NCBI GenBank assembly: GCA_007922195.1
Contig: ML682007.1
Span: forward strand, 15,492,954-15,556,953
DNA from: Podocnemis expansa
Taxonomy: Eukaryota; Chordata; Testudines; Podocnemididae
Reading direction: 5' to 3'
Length of the DNA stretch: 64,000 bases
The position numbers and the translations under genes were made by a program. Shown piece after piece: positions 14,401 through 25,625 of this stretch (its first letter is position 1; every line of letters starts with the position of its first letter). The notes beneath the pieces are model-generated. The model saw only the letters and a list, made by a program, of their open reading frames with translations. It was not told the DNA's origin and ran no database searches.

Positions 14401-15934
14401 TAGTCAGAGACACTTCTGGGTGATACAGAATGACAAGTCAGGAGCAAGGCATAGGAAAAGCCAGTTAGGTGGATCCACTTACCTGCAATAGGAGAGCAAC
14501 AACAGCCTTCTACGAGGGTAGGCAGCCACCATAGAATCTATTCAGATAATAGTCATCTTCTATACTGAATGGGGAATATAGGAGTGAAGAAATATCCTGT
14601 GTAACCACACATGCTGCATGGATCTAAGACTAGCTATAGAAAGATCAGGTCACATATGGTCCAATCCAATCTGCCTGTAGACAAGTCAAATAACCTAGAC
14701 AAAATAAGAGATCCAGAACAAGGCTTGAGAAGCAAGCTAAAATCAACTGAACTCAATGTTATTTTCCATGTTATAACTAAAAATTCATAACTGAGGTTGA
14801 AGGGGGAAAGCTGCTGAAAAGGATAACCCAAATCGGCATCTAAGTACATTTAAAACATTTCTCTGAAAGGGTTCCTAATGGGAAAAATAGAAGAACTAAA
14901 AACAACAGGTGCATTCTACACAGCTGTTCTCCTTCATTATCCTGCATTTAGGGACACTTGGGCACATCTGGGCACTCCACTCATAGGGAATTACAGTTAA
15001 TCCTCTGAATCTAAGAAAAGCTCACTATTTTGGATAGTGGAAACATGCAAGTGATGCTCGTAAATAGCCCTACACTTTCCATATAATGACAGAATTGCAG
15101 TTTTTCATGGACTTATACGGGGGAACTCCAATACACTACATTACCATTGTTTAGTTTCTTTGTCAGCCCTGATAGCTCTTCACTTCCAGATAATTAGAGT
15201 TTGCTAAGGAGGCAGATTCTTTATGGTTAAAACAAACACGCAAACTTTGTGAAAAGACCACATTGAAAATTGAAGGGTGCTGATACACTAAAGGTAAAGA
15301 GAAATGGGGCCAGGAACCGGCATGACAGAGCTATCTTACAGTTAAGAAGTTTTTAACAAAAGCAGGCCCTTTGAAGAGCTATGCCATCTCTGAACTGTTG
15401 TTACATAAACAAACTCAATCCACTTTGTTCAATTAAATTACACTACACTATTATACATAATAGATATTAATCTATTTTACATAATAGAATGCATGCAAGT
15501 CCACAGCTCAAGGTTTCTATCCTACACAAGCAAAGGGACATTACATATAAAATATTGTCCATGTAATGTCCTTCTGCATCTATATAGTATACATACTCCA
15601 GGCCATTTAAAAGATCTCCTGTGGAGATATAATATAGCAAATCGCTTCTCTCAAAACCCAGCTGACTACAACCAACTATTCAGCATGTGTAATTATATTG
15701 AAAAAGCAAGTGCAATAAAGGCAATTGTGTATTCAGGCAGATAGCTCCTTAGGGCAATCGGATCTGTTTAACTTGCATACCCCATGGCAGAATGGAGTCC
15801 TATCAAAGTCAGTGGAGCACACGCAGGTGACTCCCATGTAGGTCTAGTTGCAGAATCTAGCCATAACACTGATTCCAAGAGCAAAGAAGTTCAGCAGTTT
15901 GTAACAGGGGCATGTTATATGAACAGTACTTCAT
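11417..15934. other. non-coding sequence, nothing recognised
   Basis: Unclassified AT-rich sequence with a poly-T run at 12806-12821. The longest open frames (94-106 codons) overlap on opposite strands or cross homopolymers and show no family signature. Confidence 0.6.
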
Positions 15935-16060
15935 TTTCCCTAAATATTAAATAGATACAATAATTCTTACTTCATACAATTGTTGTGATGATTATTTATA
16001 ATTAATGTTTGTAAATTGCTTTGAGATTTTTGTGCAAAAACCCTTATGTAGGCACTATTA
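15935..16060 (+). mobile_element. ancient L3/CR1-like LINE 3' tail relic
   Basis: The order of words, acaattgttgtgatgatta, then taatgtttgtaaattgcttt, then gagattttt, then tatgtaggcactatta, matches the widespread amniote LINE 3' end that normally reads as a gctttgagatcc core followed by a gcgctat box. Similar relics lie at 42270-42395 and 49880-49975. It is strongly diverged, so the family assignment is from memory. Confidence 0.45.
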
Positions 16061-19000
16061 GTCACAAAACATTCATTTATGGCAAAATATCTCCCCCACC
16101 TCTAAAGACTAACCCTAAAATAGTCTGCCTTGGCAGAAGACGAATTTAAACTATATTAGACTATACACCTATAAAATGTTAGACTACAGGAATTTACAAA
16201 AATGAGAGGGCTTTTTTAATTTCATCCTGAGAGAAGGCTTGCTTTATCAGACACTCCAGTTTCATTTCATGTTCACTATCCCATACGTATTGTTTCCTAG
16301 GAATACTATCATCTCTTCTAATGCTCACAAACAAAATCACATCAAGATAAGTCAGGATTGTTAATGCTTTTTGAATGCTACACTGATTGTGGTGTATAAG
16401 ACTGAACTTTGTGGGTTTTATTGTTCCAGTGCAATCAAGAGGTCTGATCATATTGTACATGTTGATTTGAAAATGGTCTGCTGGCAAGGATTGAAAACTA
16501 ATTGGGCTTCCTAAGAAAAAGATCTTGTATGCTGGAGGTTCGCTGAACTCCAATCTTATGAAAGCAAGATTTGCACTGGAGAGATTTGCATACTTTCTCA
16601 TGCACATGAAAATTACTCTTGTTTGCATGCACAGGTTTGAATTGCTCATTTAACTTGTTTCAGCAAGCAGTTTCTTAGTAGGGGATCGTACAAGCAGGTT
16701 TATCTCACAAATCCAGTCTGCTGTGATTGTGGAAGGCAATGGCCCTTTCTCACTCTACATTTCTACAAGCAGCCACAGAACAAAACTGGCTTGAATGTCT
16801 TAAGATCTTCATATAGAAGACACTATGTATTAGAACTGAACACACAGATTCATTCAGCAGTTGATAGATATATTTAGGTTCTCATTGCAGTCAAGCTGAT
16901 GGAGTTCCCATCTATCAACAAGAAATATTCCTAAGAACTATGTTTCTTTTGAAACATAAAATGTGAACAACACAGAGATGGCTACTGCATGAATGTTGTA
17001 TTAGCTTGTGACATATAAAATGGGTATTTTATAGTAGCAAGAATATTCCAAGGCCAACACCTAAATACAACTTTCCACTGTAGCAACCTTTTCTATCACC
17101 CCCTAGGTGAATTCCATGGCATGACTTGGAACTAACTTTGAAATTGACTCTAAACCTGCAAACAGATCTTGATTCTTCAAGAGTTCTAGGGTGTCAAACA
17201 CCTCAGAATTCGAGGTTCAAAATGTTTATGTAGATCAGAATTTTGCAGGTTGAGCACAACTAACTAAGCTAATGAATCTGTCCTGTACAACTGAAGGCAA
17301 AATGCAGTCCTTGTAATTTGGCTTGAAGGGATCTGTCTTTCCTCCAGAGCATGAACTTCTCCATGTTTTCTAAATGTTTTCCACCCAACTCAACAAATTC
17401 ATATTCTATATTACCTACAATTAACAAGATTTGTTGGGTATCAGCATATTAAATATTCTTCAATAAATTCTTCAATAAATTAAGCTGTCAGTCGTGTGTT
17501 CTGTAAATGATTGGCCTAAATTATGGTCTTTGGAAACTGACTAAATGTCCATGCATAGAAAATTAATAAATGTTATGCAGTGCAATTTTCAGTCTTTTTC
17601 TGATAACCAAGTATTGCATTTTTAAATTCTGATTTTACTCTTGTCCAAACCAGAATCTTCACCAACTAAATACAGTGCAACAAGCTTGGCTCCATTATTT
17701 TATCTGTGTAACATCTTGTTATGTACCAGGGAAGAAAAAATATTAAATGATAATGCAATAAAATATCATACACACACACACGAAGCCCAATTGTGCGTTA
17801 ATATCTTGAATGAAATATACAATTTGCCAAAGATAAACTCAGAAATAATTACTACTTAATAAGGAAGAGATGGAAGTGTCACAGAGTGTAATATGCTACA
17901 TTACACAGACTACACAGTCATACTAATGACAACAACTTTCATTCACAGAGCCATATGATTTGAGGTTTAGATTAGTTGATGTGGGCCAGAGAGAATATTC
18001 CAGTGACTAAGAATGTTGCTTTATGGATGTAGGAAATAAGTATGATACATTTCCCCTCTTGTGCATTTTATTCTTCCTTTTTCTCTTATATGGAGGGATT
18101 TGTAGGCTACCTTTCATTTGACTGACAAGTTTATGTGCCCTTTTAACCCTCTTATTAGTTAAATGCCTCCTTGGGGAAGTCTGAAATCCTTCAATAATGA
18201 CTGGTGTATATACTTTATAATGCTGCTGATGGATTTTGCCTCAAGAGATGCTGAGGGCTAAAATGGCTCAAGTTACATATTGCTAAGAAATCCTCTTTTT
18301 CTTTCCGAGAGCAGGACTAGAAGATATTTCAGAAGGTTCAGAGAGCCTTAACCCTTTCATTGCTCAGTATGATTGATTTCATTATAGGGTTGCAGTGGAC
18401 TAAGAGATAAATATTGTACTTAAAAGTGCTTTACATTTGAGTTCTTAATGGCAACTCTCTTTGCCATCTGAGTTAACTTGGTTTACTAAATCACAAATGC
18501 ACCTATCAGGAAAAACTGGTTAATAACCTATATTTCAAAACACATGAGAAAGGCAGTTTCCAAAACTCTTGCTTATGTCAAAGAAATGAGGAAAACATAA
18601 GGTAGTGGGGCTTGAAGACTCTTTCCAGATATTGAACTACAGTGTGAAAAATAAAGCCATACATTTTAAAGAGCTGCATGAAGCCTCTCACAAAAGCTAC
18701 AGAATATATTTTATCTAGAACTAGTCTGCATTATATAAAATACCTTTTGTGCTTGGTTTCATCTGAAGGCTAGATCCATTCCTGGTGCTGATCTGCACTG
18801 AGAAAATAGAAGATATTTACTCAAACGTCTTTTAAATTAACATATTTTTAAACATCACTTAGCACCAAGTATAGACAAAGATGTTTCAAAAAGTATTAGT
18901 GGGCAATGGTCAACCCTCAGATGGAGAGTGTTTCATTAGGCATGAAGTTAGGCCAGTGTCTCACTTTTGAATAGTTCAACCACCCCGCTGCTCAATCCAC

Positions 19001-20852
19001 AACAGAAGTCCTAACCTTCTGAATATGTGTCCATGAGTATGTGCAGGTCTCCACCGTTGGTGTCTATGGAAAATAGAGTGATGCTACAAGCAAAGTCATG
19101 ACTTCAGATGAGAACAAATGAGCAGATTAAGTTTTCCACTGACACATTACATAGAGCAATTTTCAGTGTGTTCTGGACTCAGTACTGATGACTCTTCTCT
19201 TACGAACTTCCATTGAATGGGAAAGTTGCCTGAATACGGACTTCAGGCATACAGAAGAGAGTAATGAATAGTCACATCCAGAAAAGAGTAACATGCTAGC
19301 CGGTATTTAGCATGATCTCAGATTCCATTGCACAATATGTACTAGAGGAAGCAAAGGAATCAATTGACAAGATTATATGATACGGCAGCAAAGATTTTCT
19401 GTTGTCAGGCTGACAATGAGATTTTGGATGATTTTATCCACATTAAAGATTATGCAGTGCAAAAAATAAGTGGACATCTTACACAATGAGGGTCAAGTGT
19501 GCCAGAAACTATTCTAACTTAATCTTTTCTTATCTTGATGAGTTCAAAAGTCCATGACAGAGTGGGAATATAGCAACACAAAATAGAGTCTGGTGCTCAA
19601 CCCCTTTGAGAGGCAATAAGAATTGGTTTTCTTCTCAATTAATTGCGTTGGGCTGCCATCTTATTTACAACCCATTTGGGAGGAAAACTGTCAAAAAGAA
19701 TGAAGGTGTCTTTGACCTTCATAGTCTTAGAAGGAGGGAAATGGTGCAGCTGTTTATTCACCATTCTATCCTAATTTCCAAGACATTACACTGCTCATTA
19801 GGGAAATACGAAAGATGGAGGAAATGAATCAACCATAACTTATTCTTTTAGACTTTGGACTCTCGATGAGACTCAAAGTGATTGAAATTCTGTGGTGCCA
19901 GTGGTTAAGTTATTGGAAACAGAAAACTGTCAGCTGTGGACTTCGGAATAAAATACAGCATGCTGGCAGAGTAAACTACAGTCCAGTATTTCATTGCTAT
20001 TATCTGTGTAAATTTTTAACCCATATTTACATACAAAATATGTGATGTCACAACCTGCATACAGAGGAGTTTGGAATAGGGGGAAATACTCTTTCTGCTA
20101 GCTCGTAATGATATGTTCATTTTTAGAATCCAACAGCCTAGTGCACAACCACCATAAAAACTAGAGACAGACTCACAGGCTACTACCTATGGCAAAGAAA
20201 CACATAACTCATCCCACCTGGCTCTGAGTTAGCTCTTTACAGACTGTTCCAGCAGCAGACCCAGATTGCATACTTCCCTCAGAGGGACCCTCTGACATAC
20301 ACACACAGCCTGCAAGCCAAACCAGTCAACTCCTTACAGTTTAAAGCAATAACGTGGAATTTTAAACACAGTATCCAATACATCATAAGATATATAGGGC
20401 TAAAACTCATATGCATACATTCATGAGTACACACGTGCACCCCCTCACACACAGAGGGCTGGACGTAGGCCAAATGATAGCCCAGGTGAGATGCATCTTT
20501 GCCCCACCCCCACCTTTATTAAACTTTTGAATATCTTAGTTTTTAAAGCATTTGTACCCCTTTCACTACTCTGAACCATGATTTTCATGCATGATTTATC
20601 CCTGTCATACAGGATGATAATCTTTTTCCTTTTGTTGCTAACACTAAAAACAGCACTGCAAGCCCAGTGCCCCAGGCAATTACCAGCCCTGCACTCACAC
20701 ACACACACCTTATAATGCCTCAGAGGTGAGAGACAAACCAAAGAAATTCTGGTTCCTGTGACTTTAATGACTAGTTCTATTGTGTACAGAATGCTTATTA
20801 TCTATGGTAGCCCATAAAATGATCCATTGTGCTTGGGGTAGTTCAGCAGATT
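16061..20852. other. non-coding sequence, nothing firmly recognised
   Basis: Contains the longest open frame in the window (minus strand, 16194-16649, 151 codons), which shows no motif I recognise and is within chance length for this base composition. The remainder is unclassified AT-rich sequence with short CA runs near 17771. Confidence 0.6.
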
Positions 20853-20920
20853 TCTGCATGAAATCCTGACCTCGGTGAAGCCAATGGCAAAAGTTATTTG
20901 GACCTCAGGGGAGCCAGTTT
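20853..20920. repeat. old dispersed amniote repeat fragment
   Basis: Carries tttctgcatgaaatcctgac followed by a gtgaagccaatggc core. The same kind of core recurs at about 42135 (cattgaaatcaatg), 48493 (acttcagtggaagt) and 31160-31222. I read it as a decayed, partly palindromic old repeat; the family name is unknown to me. Confidence 0.35.
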
Positions 20921-21336
20921 TATCTCTGTCTATGATTTTTGGCTATGATTTTTTCAGTGTCCATTATAGGCAGTAAGAGGTGGCAGGAATGTATTTTGAG
21001 AGTTTCATACTTAAGATTCATGGGGATTTTAATCTGCGGTGTTTGTCCTCTTTAAAAAGAGTAAACATGTCACCAGTGAGCTCCAACTCCATGCAAACAC
21101 ATTCATGGGTCCTTAGCATTCTTGAAGATGAGGAGATAGTTGTGCTGGTTCCATTCAGCTAGGATAGATTCTTTGGAAGCAATCTACACACCAAGTTTTA
21201 AGATTTCCCAACTGGAAATGGTTCAAAGTCTACCCTTCACTCTCCTTCTTTAGGGCTGATGAGCGGGGAAAAAGTTTGAGTGACAGTCCTCTCCCCTCAA
21301 GTTTGTCAACCAGTCAACTTATAGCAAGCTCACCTT

Positions 21337-21540
21337 CAGGGGCGTCACTAGAGCTGGGCTTAGAGAGCTCGAGCCCCAAGTCCCAGCGCCCAAACCCAGG
21401 GTCTGCCGCTGGGCCCACCCACAGCACCGGCTGCAATGGCAGCACATGAGCCCCAAGTCCTAGCGCACCAAGCCAGGTCTTTTCCTGGGCCAGTGGTGCT
21501 CCTGCTCACCTCTGCACCATATCAGAATGCTGTGAGTTGC
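21337..21540 (+). mobile_element. possible truncated DNA transposon or GC-rich repeat
   Basis: Starts with caggggcgtcactagagc, which resembles a miniature DNA transposon terminus, and continues into a GC-rich stretch with internal near-repeats (gagccccaagtcccagcgc and gagccccaagtcctagcgc). No matching right end or target duplication was found, so truncation or misidentification is possible. Confidence 0.35.
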
Positions 21541-21895
21541 GCTCATTCATAGCATCACAACTGATGCTATTTTGTTACTTAATTCAACATGGATCAACAG
21601 ATAAGAATCCCAAGGCAAATTATTGCTGTATTTCAGCTAAATTTATAGCATGTCAAAAAGGAAAGAGCAATGTTCCGTAACACATCCATTCTAGGTTGTA
21701 TGCTCTTATATCTAGGTTCCTAATCTTAGCATGCTTGCAGGAAGCTCTGAATTAGTGTCCATTAAAATGATGGACTAGCACATACTGAAAGATGAGTTTG
21801 CACAACGAGGATTCAGACCAAGTTTTGAGACACAAAACAATTAACAAAAAACAATGGTGTATGACAATTTAAGTTATTAACCCATCATTCCATCT

Positions 21896-21966
21896 GTTCC
21901 AGAGGGCTAACCATGTTAGTCTAGTTCAGCAAAACAAACCAGGAGTCCTGTGGCACTTTTAAAGTC
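21896..21966 (-). mobile_element. Penelope-like element tail fragment
   Basis: Reverse complement of the PLE tail: terminus gttcc, then catgttagtctagttcagc, aaaacaaac and aggagtcctgtggcactt. It contains the complete terminal segment but stops before the hammerhead-like core. It lies in the same orientation as the copy starting at 22062, 95 bp away, but that copy has its own target duplication, so the two are separate insertions. Confidence 0.75.
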
Positions 21967-22061
21967 CTTTCAAGCAAAGCTCCAAATAAAAATATAAAGC
22001 TCTCCTGCCCTTTGCAGGCTGTTTGTTGCTTCCAGTCTTTCATAACACATTTCCTACTTGC

Positions 22062-22431
22062 AAACAAGGAGTCCTGTGGCACTTAAAGACTAACAAATTT
22101 ATTTATTGTATGAGCTTTTGTGGGAGAAAATCCCACTGTATCAGACACTTTGAAGGCACAGGAACTTACAGAGCGGGAGGAAATAAATGCAGGGCAGTGT
22201 AAGTCATGGGAACAGGTCTCTCTGTAACAGCAAATCAAAACAGTTGTAAAGATTCAAACACTGGGGAACAGCGTACAGAGGGAGATGAGGTCAAATCACC
22301 TATTGTAATGAGAGAAAAATCCAATGTCCTTATTAAGTCCTGAAGCAATGCAACTAAATTTGCAAATGAATTCAAATTCAGCAGCTTCTCTTTGATGTCT
22401 TGAGTTAGTATTCGTCTGTCTGAGCACAGCA
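22062..22431 (-). mobile_element. 5'-truncated Penelope-like element 3' end with 13-bp TSD
   Basis: On the minus strand this copy has about 280 bp of PLE 3' UTR, a hammerhead-like core (22109-22144) and a tail that stops at the ccttgttt point, without the final gctgaacta...ctttggaac segment. It is bounded by an exact 13-bp direct repeat, atttcctacttgc, at 22049-22061 and 22432-22444. Its UTR is colinear with the plus-strand UTR at about 38721-38911 (shared words include ttgatttgctg and ctgtaag), which shows both are one family. A minus-strand frame across it (22235-22459) is not a known domain. Confidence 0.9.
22109..22144 (-). ncRNA. decayed hammerhead-like ribozyme motif
   Basis: Minus strand reads ctgatac, stem strand agtggg, loop, cccac, then aaaa and gctcata. 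Relative to the intact motif at 29769 the first core box is changed (ctgatga to ctgatac) and the gaaa box has become aaaa. Stem II is still perfectly paired. It is almost certainly inactive. Confidence 0.5.
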
Positions 22432-23022
22432 ATTTCCTACTTGCTGCAGCTGCTAGCACGCCTTTAGGAGATGAATTCCAAAAGGCACTGATGTTCTGCC
22501 AGTCTCGCTGAGTTCGGATGGAGATGTAGGCTCTCAGTATTTTTAAAGACTAGGCCTTTAATTAGCTGGACTGACCTGTGTCTACTGCTCCCATTACCTA
22601 GTAGTAGTGACCGACTTATTTTTCAGATCCTGGCTCTTTCTGGGTCAGAACTGAAACTGCTGGTGGTTTTTTTTCCCCAAGTAAAATAGCCCTTTAAATA
22701 GGGGAAGTGGAGATGATGAAGGCAGAATATTATCTTCTCAGTTCTGGGAAGGTTACTGACAACCAGAGATTCAGCGAGGGTGATGCTCAGTACCCACACC
22801 TGAGCTGTACACATCAGAAAGATCTCCTTGAGTAGGTGTGAACATCCCAAGCAATTTTGAACAAGCTCCCACACTCCCTTCTTCAGGAGCATTGGCCTCC
22901 CTAGAAAAAGGAACAAAAGGATGGCAAGAAACCTAATTTTTTGTTGTAGAAATTTGCAAGCACCTTCTTCACAATACTGCTAACAGACTGAAGGAGTAAA
23001 AGCCACACCCAACAGAATAAGT

Positions 23023-23183
23023 TCCAAAGGGGCAGCCGTGTTAGTCTAGTAAAGCAAAAAAAGCAAGGAGTCTTGTGGCACTTAAAGACTGACAAAGTGG
23101 GATATTCTCCCACGAAAGCTCATGCGATAAATAAATGTTAGTCTTTAAGTGCCACAAGACTCCCTGCTTCGCACCCACCCACC
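23023..23183. mobile_element. head-to-head inverted Penelope-tail insertion
   Basis: A minus-strand arm (to 23093) with the complete terminus gttcc and cagccgtgttagtctagt is joined to a plus-strand arm (23094-23169) with the hammerhead stem II, gaaagctcatgc, taaatgttagtctttaagtg and the short-arm end ccctgctt. A 15-bp direct repeat with one mismatch, cccaacagaataagt and cccaacagagtaagt, flanks it at 23008-23022 and 23184-23198. The two arms therefore arrived as one insertion. Here the long arm is on the left and the short arm on the right, the mirror image of the copies at 34.0, 34.3 and 47.1 kb. Confidence 0.9.
23089..23125 (+). ncRNA. hammerhead-like motif rebuilt at an arm junction
   Basis: Reads ctgacaaagtggg, loop atattct, cccac, gaaa, gctcatgc. 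The ctgac part belongs to the end of the minus-strand arm (reverse of gtcag) while the stem II and gaaa parts belong to the plus-strand arm. The junction microhomology re-forms a sequence close to the ctgacga core seen at 38917. Activity is doubtful because the core differs from ctgatga and the base after stem III does not look like a standard cleavage triplet. Confidence 0.42.
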
Positions 23184-23198
23184 CCCAACAGAGTAAGT

Positions 23199-25147
23199 CA
23201 TCTTGTCGTAACGCCTAAGCAAACCAATGTTTCTGTTCATGTATAGAAGCATGTGGGAATTTTCACACAGGTCAAGCTGCCTGCTGTGAAGAGTTTACTG
23301 TGTGAATAATGGCCCTAGTCATTTGGGCAAATGTTCTGCAAGCTTCCAGTCATGCAGTTCTGTCCACAGTCTGGATCCCAAAAATCACTTACTACATGTT
23401 CAACTTTAAGTACCAATAGCCACACTGAAGTCAGCAGCGCTCTCACAGGTTAAGCATGAGTGTGGAAGTTAGCAGGGTCCTGGGTCTTCATTTACAAGTT
23501 TCCCTGCTGTTCCACTTCTGTGCCTCCAGTAGATTAGCTGCCATCAATGCTGATCCCTTATCACTAGTCTTCTCCTCTAGAAGAGTTTGACAGATACTGT
23601 CTTGGAAGGAAGATGCGCCTTCAAATTCATTTACATATGTGACCAAAATGCAGTCCTCAACCCTGTCCTCTAGTGAGCATGTGAAATGCTGGAGCACTCA
23701 CCTTTTACACCATCTCAGCTTTTAGCAAATATGCTATATTGTTCATCTTTCTCTCTCTGCTGCTGCTGTAAGTATACTACTATTACTATTTCCCATTAGG
23801 TTGCTTCACTATTTACTCAAGTAAAACCTTAATCTGACCTTGAAGACTGCAGGCAAAAAGTAAAGTTACATAAGCTGTGACAGCTGAAATTAAACAAACA
23901 TTAAAGAGGTAGGAATAAGACATGCAGCACAGGAAAAAAGGCCTTCAACCAAACTGACTTCTCAAATGGGGAAAGCAAGCACGTCTTTTCACAGCATGGC
24001 ACAATGCAGCACTTTCTTCCCTCCACGCCCCCCAGTTTGATTGCTTATGTTTCACTGGTATTTTGCAATAAGCAATTGTATACACATATAAATGTAATTT
24101 CTGTTATAATTGATGCATATATACCTCTTCATGATATTAAACAGGAATTTTACTGTAAAATCTCACTGGCAGTATAGCTCCATTCAGGCAAATGCACGTT
24201 GATATTAAAATACCAAGCTACAATCTTAGACCAATGGACGAATTCAAATAGCAATTATAGGTCAGGGACATTTGTCCAAATCTATCTTTCAGGCCCTGAA
24301 CAATGTGACTTATCATCCATAAGCATAAAAAGATAACAATGTAAACATAAATGTATTAGGGATGAAGTTTTGGGGGGGTGGGAGTTGTATTTTGTAAGTC
24401 AGCAGTTTTCTCAAGGAAGATAAAAGCCTGTTTACTATCGATGTGTTTTTAGAGCTTTCGCCTGGCTGGCCTGACTCATAAATAATTATGAAGCCTTGGG
24501 AACACTGACTTTTGTTGCAGCCAGCTGGTTTTATTTATGAGCAATTCAAGCAGCCAATCATTGTGCACATGTTAATATAAGCTTATTGCTCACGAGGAGG
24601 CACTAGGGTCACTGGAAAAGCAAAGGGACAAGATGTTGTACCACCAGGGAGCTAAGATTTATGGACCCTGGTGGCACATATTTTATTATCACCACAAGAA
24701 AGCAACATGGCATTTTACATTTCTCTCTCATTTCCAGATGAAACCTTTTAGCATTTGCATTTGCCTCCCACATCAAGCATTTGAGGGAACGTGGTTGCTT
24801 TTCCAAAAGGAAGTGAAATTACACCATCAGGCAGGACATTAAACAACATCCCTGCCAGTCACATCCCATGTGGAGAATCACAGCATGGACGGAGAAGATT
24901 AAAAACTGAAAAAAACACCACAGAGAGAGAAAAGCAACTGCTGCTCAGGTGCAAATGCCACTTTGCAGAGTTAAATTCTGATGTCCATGTAAACAGAGGG
25001 ACCTGTGCTAAGTGACTATTCAGAGCGCTGACAAAAAGAGGTTGATAAATGTAGGACAGTCTGCTAAGTGCACTCAGTTCATTTAGAAATGCTGTGGGAC
25101 AGTGTCATAAATGGGAAGGTGTCTAATAAAGGTCTCTTTTTCAGGTT
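23199..25147. other. non-coding sequence with a possible conserved element
   Basis: No gene. The segment 24420-24600 has balanced composition, TAAT-type homeodomain words and E-box-like words (cagctg), and no repeat signature. That makes it the likeliest conserved non-coding candidate in this interval, but conservation cannot be seen from a single sequence. Confidence 0.4.
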
Positions 25148-25310
25148 TCACTGTATAACAGACCAGGTGGGTGAAGTAGTATCTTCTATTAGAACAACTG
25201 TTGGTGAAACAGACAACTTTCAAACTTTGAAAAACTTGTCTTACACTAATAGTAGTTGGTTCAGTAAAAGGTAATACCTCACCTGCTTCGTCTCTCAAAT
25301 AACACACCAG
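25148..25310. mobile_element. inverted tails of a second Penelope-like family
   Basis: Left arm (minus orientation, to about 25226): aggtgggtgaagtagtatc, then attagaacaactgttggtga, then gacaactttcaa. Right arm (plus orientation) mirrors it: aaacttgtcttacactaata, gtagttggttcagt, aaaaggtaatacctcacctg, cgtctctc. The centre carries a gaaa box in both directions (caaactttgaaaaacttg). I recognise this as a common reptile tail family that differs from the 29.8-kb one. Target duplications were not found, so the outer limits are approximate. Confidence 0.6.
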
Positions 25311-25462
25311 GCCTAAGACAAATTTATGAAGTCCTGAAAATATAGCCTCAGCGACAAATATGTCCCATTCTGGATCTCAGATCCTGGAAGAATTTCAACC
25401 ATATTGAAGAGCACTCATGATACTGATTAAAAGAAAACAGCATCAAGAATAATCCTTTTTAG

Positions 25463-25625
25463 ATATATATATAGATATATAGATATATATATATATATAT
25501 ATATATANNNNNNNNNNNNNNNNNNNNNNNNNNNNNNNNNNNNNNNNNNNNNNNNNNNNNNNNNNNNNNNNNNNNNNNNNNNNNNNNNNNNNNNNNNNNN
25601 NNNNNNNTATATATATATATATATA
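25463..25625. repeat. (AT)n microsatellite with 100-N assembly gap
   Basis: An AT/GATA-type run reaches 25507, exactly 100 Ns fill 25508-25607, and AT continues to about 25625. A run of exactly 100 Ns is often a placeholder for a gap of unknown size. Predicted frames across it are meaningless. Confidence 0.98.

Noticed and set aside
16194..16649. 151-codon minus-strand open frame, the longest in the window
   Set aside because: No recognisable domain or signal, no supporting splice context and no similarity I can name. A frame of this length is expected about once by chance in a window of this size and composition.
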